A DNA stretch of 64,000 nt. Source: SYLG01 sp965226945 (GTDB lineage: Bacteria > Planctomycetota > Planctomycetia > Gemmatales > Gemmataceae). The DNA is taken from contig OZ245717.1 in the NCBI GenBank assembly GCA_965226945.1, positions 2,728,001-2,792,000 on the forward strand, in the 5' to 3' direction. Under the pieces are notes generated by a model that was not told where the DNA came from, did not search any database, and was given only the letters and a program-made list of their open reading frames with translations. A program made the position numbers and the translations under genes. Shown piece after piece: positions 1 to 8,915 of this stretch. The number at the start of each line of letters is the position of its first letter. Position 1 is the first letter of the stretch.

Positions 1-73
1 GTGTCAGCGCCCATCGGAAAGATCGAGGCGCGTCGGACCGACCCATCGTTACCAAGGTTTCAGCCGGCGGTTC

Positions 74-1117
74 CTAGCGTTTTACAGGTTTGGGCCCGTA
101 CTTGGCAACATCGGGCTCAGGCACCACTTCGAGCAGTTGGCGGACGATGTCTTCGGTTTGTTTCCCCTCGGCTTGCGCCTGGAAATTCGCCCCGATGCGG
201 TGGCGCAGCACCGGCTCCGCCGCCTTGCGTATATCATCGATCGACACGCTGAATCGGCCTTCCATGGCGGCAAAGGCCTGGCCGGCACGCACCAGGAATT
301 GCCCGGCGCGGACCCCGGCGCCGAAATCGACGGTGCGCTTCACAAAATCGGGAGCGTCGGGACCAGGACGGGTCGCCCGCACCAGCCTGGCGACATAATC
401 GAGCACATAGTCGCCCACGGGCACATTGCGGATTAGCTTTTGCAGGTTGATGATCGCCTTGGTGGAAAGCACCTTGGTCAGTTCCGGATTTTCATCGCGA
501 GTCGCATTCTTCAAAATTTGCTTTTCTTCTTCGAGCGTCGGGTATTCGACCTTGATCGTGAACATGAACCGGTCCATTTGCGCTTCAGGCAACGGATAGG
601 TTCCTTCCTGTTCGATCGGGTTTTGCGTGGCGATCACGAAAAACGGATCGGGCAGACGGTAGGTTTCCTGGCCGACCGTGACCTCACGCTCTTGCATGGC
701 TTGAAGCAGCGCCGCCTGGGTTTTCGGGGGCGTTCGGTTGATTTCGTCGGCAAGCAAAATGTTCGTGAAGATCGGACCCTTCACGAATCGGAACTCCCGC
801 TTTCCTTCGACATCATCGAGGATCGTCGTTCCGGTGATGTCCGAAGGCATCAGGTCAGGAGTGAACTGCACGCGCTTGAACTGCACATCGAGGATCTGCG
901 AAATCGATTGCACCATCAAGGTCTTGGCCAGGCCGGGAACACCCACCAAAAGCACATGGCCCCGCGTAAAGATCGAAGCCAGGATCTGCTCGAGGACCTT
1001 CGATTGACCGATGATCACTTTGCGGATCTGGTCCAGCATCAGTTGGCGCGATTGGCTGAACTGCTGAAGATATTCGGTGATCTTGTCGCCGCCTGTCCGG
1101 GGATCGCCAGTGGACAC
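74..1117 (-). CDS. MoxR-family AAA+ ATPase
   Basis: This is a MoxR-type AAA+ ATPase (about 347 aa), a cytosolic chaperone-like ATPase that usually works with DUF58 and von Willebrand A proteins. The Walker A motif is GVPGLAKT near residue 59. Walker B is ILLADEINR near residue 122, followed by TPPKTQAALLQAMQE and the sensor stretch ATQNPIEQEGTYPLPEAQ, all typical of MoxR. I chose the GTG at 1117 because GGGAGG lies six bases upstream. In-frame ATG (1216) and TTG (1225) codons exist but lack such a site and would add a non-conserved N-terminal extension. No DUF58 or vWA gene lies upstream; any partner must be downstream on the minus strand, outside the window. It is a paralogue of the MoxR at 59385-60389. 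The family call is secure, the start less so. Confidence 0.93.
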   Translation of the reverse strand: MSTGDPRTGGDKITEYLQQFSQSRQLMLDQIRKVIIGQSKVLEQILASIFTRGHVLLVGVPGLAKTLMVQSISQILDVQFKRVQFTPDLMPSDITGTTILDDVEGKREFRFVKGPIFTNILLADEINRTPPKTQAALLQAMQEREVTVGQETYRLPDPFFVIATQNPIEQEGTYPLPEAQMDRFMFTIKVEYPTLEEEKQILKNATRDENPELTKVLSTKAIINLQKLIRNVPVGDYVLDYVARLVRATRPGPDAPDFVKRTVDFGAGVRAGQFLVRAGQAFAAMEGRFSVSIDDIRKAAEPVLRHRIGANFQAQAEGKQTEDIVRQLLEVVPEPDVAKYGPKPVKR

Positions 1118-1328
1118 TATCCGCCTCCCAATCGCATGGCTCGCATCCCGGGCGAGGTCGCTTCCGAGAAAATCGCGCAATGATGCTATTCTATGGCCGA
1201 ACTCCCGGCGTGCCATTTCCGCCAAAGTCTTGAAATCAGCCGGGGTTGTGTCGATTCAGAAACGCAAGAGCAGACAAGGATCGCGCGGCCGGTGAAAGAC
1301 CAGCCTCGCGGCAGATGGGACGATGTCA

Positions 1329-2834
1329 TCAATCGGGCAGCGCGGCCCCCTTGGTCTCTCTCATGAACGGAATCAGGAAAAAACCGGCGAGGTAGATGAA
1401 ACTCATCAGGGCGCAGGCCTGTCCGTAGTCTCCCTTAAAGTATCCGTTCATCAGGGCGCCTGTTTGCAAGGCTCCGATCGCCGCGATGATGCGGCCGAAA
1501 TTGAAGGCAAACCCCTGCCCCGTGGCGCGCACCCGCGTGGGGAAAAGCTCAGGCAAGTAGAGAGGCAACCAGCCGTAAAACGTGGCCGTGCATCCGCCGG
1601 CAATGAAAACTGTGACCAAAAACCAGGTGTTCCATTCGGTGTTCGTGCGAAAGAATAGCTGGGCAGACGCCAGAGAAATCGCCAGCAAAAAGGCATAGCC
1701 AAAACGGCGAGAAAATTTTTCCCCAATCATCGCGGCCACGAAACAGCCCGCGGTGGCCCCCATGGCCGACCAGAACTGCGTCCACTGTTTGGCGCCCGCG
1801 AGTTTGTTCGATAACTTATCGGCCCAGTTGGGCGACCAGAGCACCGATCCCCAGGTGCCGAGCAAGGCCACACCCGAAAGCGCGGCGCCGATCAACATCA
1901 TGGTGAGGATTTGTCTTTTTGCATCGCTCGATTCGCCCGACCGTTTCAAATAGTTGCGAATGGGCCACAAGTAACCGGCAAGCACGATGATCAAGAAGAG
2001 TGCCGTGCCGCCCAATCGCACCGGCCAGGAGAAATCGTCCGCCCAGAGGTAAAGGATGCCGAAGCAGGCAGCCGCCCCGATGAGGACACCGGTCAGGTCG
2101 ATCGTCTCCCAGCCTTGAGTCTTCCCCTGGTCGCGTTCGTGCGTCCAGCGGTCCGATTCGCGCACAAAAAGGCGAATGACCAGCGTGAACAGGGCGGGCA
2201 AGATTCCCATGACCATGAGCAATCGCCAGCCCGAGTTGGCCATGAGTGCTCCGATCCAGGCCTCGGGAAAGGAAACACCTCGCAATAACGATTCAATACC
2301 CGACTGGAACTGGGTCAGGAACAAACTCAGGAGAGCGACGAGCACATAGCCTAGGTTGCCAAAGGCTCCGATCAAGCCAGCGAGCAGTCCGCGCGAGCGC
2401 CCTTGCCAGATCTCCATGACCAGGGCCACGCCAAGCGACCATTCGCCGCCCATGCCCAGCGCGGCCAAAAACCGGATGACGACAAAGTGCCAGGGGGCTT
2501 GAGCAAAGGCCGCCAGCGACGAAACGATGGCATAGGTCAAAATGCTCAGGCTCATCGCTCGAACCCGGCCAATCCGGTCGCCAAGCCAGCCGAAGACGAC
2601 GCCCCCGGTGGCGGCGCCGACGAGAAAGGCAGCCGTGATCACGGCGAACCATCGGCCGATCAAGGCATCGACGGCCTCAGGCTCCAAGGAGTCGAGCTCC
2701 GGCTTCAAAAGTTCCATGAGCGCCGGCCGCGCCACCACGGGAAACAGGCCCATTTCAAATCCATCGAATAGCCAGCCAAAAAGGGCGGCGATCAAGGCCA
2801 TCGTTTTCGCGGTCGTGATGGACTGGGAATTCAT
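1329..2834 (-). CDS. MFS transporter (metabolite:H+ symporter-like)
   Basis: This is a major facilitator superfamily permease of about 501 aa with roughly twelve hydrophobic segments. The loop 2-3 signature GWLGDRIGRVR is present, as is an acidic/aromatic start (LFGWLFDGFEMGLFPVV) like that of sugar and organic-acid porters. A second, weaker copy of the loop motif (IGEKFSRRFG) precedes TM8-9. The protein is longer than the roughly 430-residue sugar-acid porters because of a large central cytoplasmic loop and extra periplasmic segments. I used the ATG at 2834; a GTG at 2843 in the same frame is possible, and neither has an obvious ribosome binding site. The gene sits about 210 bases upstream of moxR on the same strand. 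The substrate cannot be read from the sequence. Confidence 0.88.
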   Translation of the reverse strand: MNSQSITTAKTMALIAALFGWLFDGFEMGLFPVVARPALMELLKPELDSLEPEAVDALIGRWFAVITAAFLVGAATGGVVFGWLGDRIGRVRAMSLSILTYAIVSSLAAFAQAPWHFVVIRFLAALGMGGEWSLGVALVMEIWQGRSRGLLAGLIGAFGNLGYVLVALLSLFLTQFQSGIESLLRGVSFPEAWIGALMANSGWRLLMVMGILPALFTLVIRLFVRESDRWTHERDQGKTQGWETIDLTGVLIGAAACFGILYLWADDFSWPVRLGGTALFLIIVLAGYLWPIRNYLKRSGESSDAKRQILTMMLIGAALSGVALLGTWGSVLWSPNWADKLSNKLAGAKQWTQFWSAMGATAGCFVAAMIGEKFSRRFGYAFLLAISLASAQLFFRTNTEWNTWFLVTVFIAGGCTATFYGWLPLYLPELFPTRVRATGQGFAFNFGRIIAAIGALQTGALMNGYFKGDYGQACALMSFIYLAGFFLIPFMRETKGAALPD

Positions 2835-3039
2835 GCGTCCCACTCGGAGGAGGTGTCAACGGGGAGGGAGAACTGGAGGAATGAACCGACTATCCTACGG
2901 GCAAGCGATCCCAGCCGGAAGGCGTGTAAGGGTATTCGCGAATTCGCTCTGAGACTGAAGCCAGCCCGAGGAAGGGCCATTGGGAGCCATCGCTCGATGA
3001 GGCGCGGGACGAAGAAGTCTGGCGGTAGGAGCCAATGGG

Positions 3040-3621
3040 CTAAAGGGCGAAATATTCCTCGACCAACTCGATCGTTTCCTTTTCCAGGGACGGATTTTTC
3101 CCCAGGAAGACGACCAGGTATTTGTCCGAATCGAAGTTATCGAAGGTGGCCATGCGCCGGAAATGGGGCACGATGTCCGACATTTTCTCATCTTCAAAGG
3201 AGCTGGTCATCACGAAATGTTCTTCGGGCGCCTCGACATCTTCATCGACGCAGACATAGGCCATGGCGATCGCATCGTCCCACTGGGTGCCGTTGTGCCC
3301 CGCGCAGACGACATAGCGGCAACCTTTTTTGACGATCTCGGTCGTCAGAACTTCTTTTTCTTCAGCCGTGATCGCCTGATCGTTGATCACCAACAACAAG
3401 GAGAATTCCTCTCCCTCGAAGGGGGTTTTGAAATGAAAGGGGCGTTCCAATCGGTCGAACCAGACCTCGAATTCTTCATTCCAGACAACGCGATTCATGA
3501 TGGGTCCCAGGCTCGCCATGCCCCAATCCAAAAGATGCGCCCAGAGACCGGGCACCTTTTTCCCTCCTCGCTTTTTATCGTGTGCTGGAAGTTTGTTCAT
3601 GAGGCCAATCGCGGTTTTCAT
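3040..3621 (-). CDS. Conserved hypothetical protein, DUF7684-like
   Basis: This is a soluble protein of 193 aa without signal peptide or membrane segment. The central part (FSLLLVINDQ, then GCRYVVCAGHNGTQWDDAI) resembles the small family I know as DUF7684: a hydrophobic strand, a segment about ageing or elapsed positions rich in E/K, then a C-Y-V-V...G...W-D-D motif. No catalytic residues are evident and no function is known to me. The C-terminal 60 residues (DKYLVVFLGKNPSLEKETIE) are charged and probably helical. It is flanked by the MFS gene (205 bases downstream) and by the first member of the four-copy membrane family (158 bases upstream), too far for tight coupling. The gene is real by codon use and length; the family assignment is tentative. 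Confidence 0.65.
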   Translation of the reverse strand: MKTAIGLMNKLPAHDKKRGGKKVPGLWAHLLDWGMASLGPIMNRVVWNEEFEVWFDRLERPFHFKTPFEGEEFSLLLVINDQAITAEEKEVLTTEIVKKGCRYVVCAGHNGTQWDDAIAMAYVCVDEDVEAPEEHFVMTSSFEDEKMSDIVPHFRRMATFDNFDSDKYLVVFLGKNPSLEKETIELVEEYFAL

Positions 3622-3779
3622 CGAAATTGCATCGGTGATTCAAGGGAGTGCGACGAATCGATTGGTGAGAAATGAGCAGGCTTGGCAACTTCTGAGTGCC
3701 CGAATGCTTGCGGCGATCCCTCAAGAACGTCGATCAAGAAATGCCCAATAGGCTGCAGAGTCTACCGCAGGATTCACCT

Positions 3780-5414
3780 TCAAGGAAGCCTGGGAACTCT
3801 CACGCACAAGTCGTCGCCGGGGGGATCTCCAAGCAAGGTCTCACCTCCCGAATCGTCGATGCGATTTAAGCCGACGCTGTAAAGCAGATATCCATCGGGT
3901 GTTTTTCGGTAGCGATGCGCCTCCCCGGAAAACAGGTCCGCTGGAACCACTTCAAAATACGCGGGCGTCAGATCTTCGAGCCTTTCGGGGTACTGACCCT
4001 TGTCCCGGCGGTACATGGTTAGTGCCAGGGCGATTTCAAATAGCGTTTTTAATTCTTCGTTGGATACGATTTTCTCTTGAATGCGGTAATTGAATCCCGC
4101 ATTCATTTTCAGAAGGAAGTAAGCAAGCAGTTGACCCAGAAGCTTCGCTCGATCCCGACGACTCCCCAGGTCGAGGCCTTCTGCTTGCGCTTCCAGGATG
4201 GTTTGCCAATCTTCGGAAATGGTCTTTAGAGTTTTTTCCCGATCCCATGGATCCGTAAGCCGGTGTGCGGCAATGACTCGATCCATGCCCCGATGGATCT
4301 CCCGAAGGCACCCGTTCCAATCTAGCGATTGTCCTTCGCTCATTTTAGCAAGCACTATTTGTTCGCTTTTTTCACGAAACGAGCTTATGAATCGAATATG
4401 GTCAACGTATCGATTTCCAAATCGATTGAATCGGGAAGCCTCTTGCAAGATCTCAGATCTTTGCGACCAATCCAAAAAATCGGCAAGATTTTCTTGTTTT
4501 GGCAGCGCGTCGATTTCCTTGATCCAAAGGATCCATTGCTCGTTGCTCAATTGGGCGAACTCTAAAAAAGAACGCTCCGCATAGACCACCAACCACTCCA
4601 TGGCGAGATAACAATGAAGGTCCACCAGGTCTCGTAGCTTGAAGTGGCTGACGATTCGGTGACCTATGAGAAAATCCTCGCTGGCTCCCGCAAAGTCCCC
4701 TTCGCCGGTCTTGAGCCAGGCCCGGCACACGAAGCCGCTAATGATTTCACTGAACCAGAAGAGGCCGGGTGAAGCCGGGCCGGGCAAATGGTCGCGATTT
4801 TTCCCTCGAAAGGGATCGATATACGGGAAATAGAATTGCGGCAAACGAGAAGCGCGCGCGACCCCTTGCATCGCTTTCTCATTCTCTTTGAGCCAAAGGG
4901 CCACCATGGGAAAGGAAGTTGATTTCCACGGCTGGCTCCTTGACGGCGACCATTCCTTATCCCGGATTTCTTGTTTCTGCTCCTCGGTCAACACCCTGTT
5001 CCTTTTCAGGAATTCTTCGAAGGAAACGAAGGAGTCGCCTTTTCGCGGCGGCGGGTCCATTTGCAGGTAGCGGAAAAACCGTTCGGGATCGGGATTTTTG
5101 TCCGTGTGGGAACCCAAGGCCTCAAGCAAACCCACAACCATGTTCTTCTTGGGGTCGATTCCCTTGCTTAAGCGCAAATTCACAGCGGCTTCAAAATCGG
5201 GGTAACCCTCATCATCCAACGGTTCGGTTAGTACCGTAGTTTCCTTGGCAATCCGGAACCGGGGAGCGAAATTTCCCGAAGGCAGGATGCGAAGATCATC
5301 GGGCGCGCCGAATTTCGCAATCGCCCAGAATACGCCCAATGCCGCACCTATGATCATCGCACCGCAAACCAGACATATCCACAGGAACCTACGCCCTGGT
5401 CTCCGAACATCCAT
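3780..5414 (-). CDS. Membrane-anchored protein with pseudopilin-like tail, paralogue 1 of 4
   Basis: This is the first of four related proteins in the window, about 544 aa. It has one N-terminal membrane segment (residues about 12-33) and then a predicted extracytoplasmic body. The family signature follows the anchor: LPSGNFAPRF, then EPLDDEGYPDFEAA and a GIDPKKNMVV-LLEALG block. The middle (about 120-430) is mostly helical and poorly conserved among copies. The last 90 residues carry YRRDKGQYPERLEDL, FSGEAHRYRKTPDGYLLYS and a DDSGG...PPGDD ending, which resembles the C-terminal part of GspG-like pseudopilins as found in many planctomycete proteins. Here the usual VGPN is VGLN. I used the ATG at 5414, although a TTG at 5417 is better spaced from AGGAG. 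It lies 126 bases downstream of paralogue 2 on the same strand. Function is unknown. Confidence 0.82.
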   Translation of the reverse strand: MDVRRPGRRFLWICLVCGAMIIGAALGVFWAIAKFGAPDDLRILPSGNFAPRFRIAKETTVLTEPLDDEGYPDFEAAVNLRLSKGIDPKKNMVVGLLEALGSHTDKNPDPERFFRYLQMDPPPRKGDSFVSFEEFLKRNRVLTEEQKQEIRDKEWSPSRSQPWKSTSFPMVALWLKENEKAMQGVARASRLPQFYFPYIDPFRGKNRDHLPGPASPGLFWFSEIISGFVCRAWLKTGEGDFAGASEDFLIGHRIVSHFKLRDLVDLHCYLAMEWLVVYAERSFLEFAQLSNEQWILWIKEIDALPKQENLADFLDWSQRSEILQEASRFNRFGNRYVDHIRFISSFREKSEQIVLAKMSEGQSLDWNGCLREIHRGMDRVIAAHRLTDPWDREKTLKTISEDWQTILEAQAEGLDLGSRRDRAKLLGQLLAYFLLKMNAGFNYRIQEKIVSNEELKTLFEIALALTMYRRDKGQYPERLEDLTPAYFEVVPADLFSGEAHRYRKTPDGYLLYSVGLNRIDDSGGETLLGDPPGDDLCVRVPRLP

Positions 5415-5540
5415 CAATGTTTTCGATCTCCTGAGGGTTGGCTTTCGCTTCTTGAATTCTTCTCATCCGAATCCTGGCACGTCCACCGGATGGCTAGCGG
5501 CTTCCCAAATTTGTTCTCGGTTCTAATGGAAGATAGGAGT

Positions 5541-7199
5541 CTAGTCATCGACTGGGTGATTGAGGGCCATTGGGCGCGTCGGAACGCAAACCACGATGTC
5601 ATCGCCGGGGGGTTCTGCATAGGGCGACATGGCACCGCCATCGTCGATCCGGTTGGGGCCGACGCTATAAAGACGATACCCATCCGAGGTTTTCTGATAC
5701 GGGTGGGGACCGCCTGAATAGATGTCATCGGGCACGGTTTTGAGATAGGCCGGGACCAAGGCGCTGAGATCTTCCGGATATTCTCCCTTTTCACGGCGAA
5801 ACATCGCCAGACCCAAAGAGATTTCGAGCAGGCCTCTGTATTCGTGATCACGGTCCCAGGCAGCCTGCATGTGAGAGCTCACTCCCGCGTAGGTATGTAG
5901 ATACACCGCAGCCAACAATTGACTCCTCAGTTTTTTTGCGTCGGTGCGCTTCCAAGGAACGCTCGGGCTTGCTGCCAGTTCTTCCAGACGACTCCATCGC
6001 AATTCCTCCCACATTTCCTTCAATTTTTTCAGCTCGGCCTCTCGCACCGAATCGCTCTCGAGGCGTTGACTGGCGACGATCTGGTCCATCCCGTAATTGA
6101 TCGTTTTCAGGCAATCATTCCAATCCAATAGGGAAAACCCCATTTCCTTCTCAATTTTTTCGACTAGCTCGTTACCGATTAACACCATCATCTGGGTCCA
6201 CGGTTTTAGTTTATCCCCCAAGCGACTAAACTGAATGACTTGCTGGAGGACTTCGTAGCGCTCATACGAGTCAGCCAAGTCTGCCAGGGAATGCAAGCGG
6301 GGCAACGCGTCGAACTCTCGCTTCCATTCATCCAACTGAGAACGGGTGAAGGGCAGATACTGCAGGAGCACCGAGGCCGTTTTCAAAAAACGAAGATCCA
6401 TCGAGAGACATAGCATGCTGTCGAGTGTGCCCCCAACGGGATTCCTTCTGAAGATCCTGAAACAGGCCATCAGGTCGTCTTTGGCGCCTTCGAAGTTTCC
6501 TTCCTCGACTCTTAGCCAGGTCCGGCATAGCAGAAGATCGCCAATGGGTCTGAAGCAATCCGTCGTTGGCAAGTAGGCTTTGAGGAAATCGTCGGGCCCA
6601 TTGATGGGACGCAGATGAATCAACGGGAAAAAAAATTGAGGTCTTCGCGACGCTTCATGCAATTTGCCCAGCATGGCTTCATGCGCTTTTAGCCACCGCG
6701 CCACGCGAGGAAATTCAGTCGCCTTCCACGGCCGGTTCATGGCCGGATTCATTTCCTTCCACGTGATTCCATAAATGCGATCTTTATCTACAGTAGGGTC
6801 GCTCTTCAGAAAATCGGCAAAGCTCATCAGATACACGCCCTCTTCGGGTGGCGGGGTCATTTGCAACCCTCGAAAAAACTCCGCCGGAATGGCCTTGCCT
6901 TCGGGTTTTGGACCCAAAATCTCAAAAAGTGCCACCACCCGATTTTTCTCAGGCTCGATCCCCTTGCCCAATTGCAGGTTCGCGGCCCTTTCGTAGTCGG
7001 GGTAACCCTCTTCGTCGAGGGGTTCGATGATCGCCGTCGTGCCTTTGGAAATAGGAAATTGTGGCGGGTAATGGCCTGACGGCAGAACTCGTGGATTTCC
7101 TGGAATCAGAATTCTCGCCAAAATCACCAACCCGAGGGCGATGACCACGCCAAGGATCAAAGCAGCCTTCCCCATGCGCGTTTGGGAAACCATGACCAT
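5541..7199 (-). CDS. Membrane-anchored protein with pseudopilin-like tail, paralogue 2 of 4
   Basis: This is a 552-aa paralogue of the gene just downstream. A single hydrophobic anchor (about residues 11-31, AALILGVVIALGLVIL) is followed by LPSGHYPPQF, EPLDEEGYPDYERA and a GIEPEKNRVVALFEILGP block, closely matching copy 1. A proline-rich PPPEEG segment precedes the variable helical middle. The tail has FRREKGEYPEDLSALVPAYL, then SGGPHPYQKTSDGYRLYS and VGPNRIDDGG, ending in EPPGDDIVV plus a short unique extension. AGGAAGAG sits directly before the start. An ATG two codons further in (7193) has better spacing. Copies 1 and 2 form a tandem pair. The body probably faces outside the cytoplasmic membrane, which is inferred from the N-terminal anchor only. 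Confidence 0.82.
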   Translation of the reverse strand: MVMVSQTRMGKAALILGVVIALGLVILARILIPGNPRVLPSGHYPPQFPISKGTTAIIEPLDEEGYPDYERAANLQLGKGIEPEKNRVVALFEILGPKPEGKAIPAEFFRGLQMTPPPEEGVYLMSFADFLKSDPTVDKDRIYGITWKEMNPAMNRPWKATEFPRVARWLKAHEAMLGKLHEASRRPQFFFPLIHLRPINGPDDFLKAYLPTTDCFRPIGDLLLCRTWLRVEEGNFEGAKDDLMACFRIFRRNPVGGTLDSMLCLSMDLRFLKTASVLLQYLPFTRSQLDEWKREFDALPRLHSLADLADSYERYEVLQQVIQFSRLGDKLKPWTQMMVLIGNELVEKIEKEMGFSLLDWNDCLKTINYGMDQIVASQRLESDSVREAELKKLKEMWEELRWSRLEELAASPSVPWKRTDAKKLRSQLLAAVYLHTYAGVSSHMQAAWDRDHEYRGLLEISLGLAMFRREKGEYPEDLSALVPAYLKTVPDDIYSGGPHPYQKTSDGYRLYSVGPNRIDDGGAMSPYAEPPGDDIVVCVPTRPMALNHPVDD

Positions 7200-7474
7200 C
7201 TCTTCCTGGAACTCCTGAAATCGGCATGGCTGAATGCACTAGCCGGGATGCAAGTGCCAAAGCCCCTTTTTTACGCATCTGATTTGCGGCCCGGAAGTAG
7301 CTTTGGCATTCCTTTTTTTCGTCAACGATCTTCCCTTGGTCCCCCGCACTGTCAGGAGGAACGATTGAAGCCTTCGGCAGTGGTTGGGGACAAGGATCGC
7401 TCAATATTGCGGTCAATCGACATTTCCTGGTTCGGTGAATGCCGAAATCAGGCCTTTTGTAAACGAGGCGCTGC

Positions 7475-8112
7475 TTATGGAGCCGTCGAAACGATCTTGG
7501 CCAAGAATTTCTTGAACCAGTCTACCGCTGATTCTGGCACGGCCACGTCATGGGTTAACGCCAACGTCAACCTTTTCACCCGAACTGGCTTTGCGCACTC
7601 CAAGCCGATCAATCGACCGCCGAGGTACGGGATGTACTCTCCGTAATCAAAGGAATTCGCCCTTTTTTCATCCTTAAATAGGATGCAATATAAAAAAACA
7701 TTGCCATTGTCGAAGTAACGATCAACAAAGACCGCCGGCAGTTTGTTAGGGCTGGCAATTCCCTTTTTACCATCAAAACACACTTTTACATAAGGATTTT
7801 TATCCGAGAATTTTAAATGATTAAACAAGAGTCCGTCGAAATCGATTCCTGGTGTTTTCTGTTCCATGATTGGGCTAAACGACTGATATAGATCCATATG
7901 GACCACGCCACGCGGCAGTTCTTTCTCCGGGATAATAAACGCCTTGGTGACGAAGTCTAACCCTTCCTTGCTAACTTTCCCTAAATGGGCGACCTATAGT
8001 CCTTCAGTGCCAGGAGCGGCCTCGGCAGGCTGTCTCCTTGGCTGATGAAAACATCTTTGACTTCAAAATTGAAAAGATTGCCATCATAATATCCCAATCC
8101 TTCTAGCGACAT
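7475..8112 (-). pseudogene. Frameshifted hypothetical gene
   Basis: Two minus-strand reading frames together look like one protein of about 210 aa. The 5' part starts at an ATG at 8112 preceded by AGAAGGG and encodes MSLEGLGYYDG through LLALKDY. It then meets a TAG near 7983. The 3' part is open in another frame from about 7998 (VAHLGKVSKEGLDFV) to the stop at 7475. A single missing base near 7996-8000 would join them. The downstream portion contains FDGLLFNHL, PAVFVDRYFDNGNVFLY and a C-terminal VDWFKKFLAKIV. I do not recognise the family. Base composition is clearly more AT-rich than the flanking genes. The lesion may be a real inactivating mutation or a sequencing or assembly error. If it is an error, the gene is an ordinary small cytosolic protein. 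Confidence 0.6.
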
Positions 8113-8160
8113 AAAACATCCCTTCTTTTTCCAACCTTCTTTACACTCCGTTAATGAAAA

Positions 8161-8898
8161 TCAACACACCTCTTTGCAATAATTATCGTTATTTTTCCAG
8201 CGCCTAGCGGAGCCGTCTTCATTGCTGGCAACCGTGCAAATCTCTTTCTCGATATTGGATATTTCATGATCTATGTTGAAACTAAATGAAAGCTCGTCGT
8301 TGATCCAAAATTCCAAGCACGGATACGATCCGATGATTTTCACCGCGCTCCATTTACCACCAATAAAATAGCTGTTTACTGGATTTACGCACAGCATCGG
8401 CGATACCCGATTCGTTTTATAGAATGGTTTTTTCTGAGCGAAGCCAGAAAGCTCTTCCTGAAATCGATTCCCGGTGTGTAAGACGAAATTTGCTCCGGGA
8501 AATTGAAACCAAATAGATTCTCCATCAGATTCCGAAAGGCCGAAACTAACGCTTTGGCCACCGATTCGATAAAAACCGGCGGATGACCTCGACTTGAAGG
8601 AGATCGCAAAATCCCCGGGCCCAGCTTTCTTCTTAAAGGTAACCAGGGGAGCGAGTATGCCGCCAAGCGGCTCTTTGAACGCGAGTTTAAAAGTGCCTTT
8701 TGAGCCACTCCAAGATCCCCTGTTTGCACCTCGATTAATATTAATTTTATATGAAATACATCTGCAAGGTACGGCTCCTGAGTATAACCAAACGACGAAC
8801 AAACAGATGCCAATAGACAGACCATAAACTATCGAGCGCGCACAAGGACCTCCATGACCAATCCCCTTTGGGGCCATTCCATACGGCACCCTCGGCAT
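8161..8898 (-). CDS. Hypothetical secreted or membrane-anchored protein
   Basis: This is a 245-aa protein of unknown family. Residues about 22-40 (IVYGLSIGICLFVVWLYSG) form one hydrophobic segment that could be a signal anchor. The rest is rich in S, G, F and K with beta-like alternation (FKLAFKEPLGG, FAISFKSRSSAGFYRIGG, SVSFGLSES), suggesting an extracytoplasmic beta-sandwich. Six cysteines occur after the anchor, which would allow disulfides. The ATG at 8877 (residue 8) is preceded by GAGGG at good spacing and may be the true start. GC content is lower than in neighbours, as for the frameshifted gene 48 bases downstream. It starts 17 bases after the DUF3999-like gene ends, so the two are probably cotranscribed. 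Confidence 0.6.
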   Translation of the reverse strand: MPRVPYGMAPKGIGHGGPCARSIVYGLSIGICLFVVWLYSGAVPCRCISYKININRGANRGSWSGSKGTFKLAFKEPLGGILAPLVTFKKKAGPGDFAISFKSRSSAGFYRIGGQSVSFGLSESDGESIWFQFPGANFVLHTGNRFQEELSGFAQKKPFYKTNRVSPMLCVNPVNSYFIGGKWSAVKIIGSYPCLEFWINDELSFSFNIDHEISNIEKEICTVASNEDGSARRWKNNDNYCKEVC

Positions 8899-8915
8899 CC
8901 CTTATCGCCTGCTCC

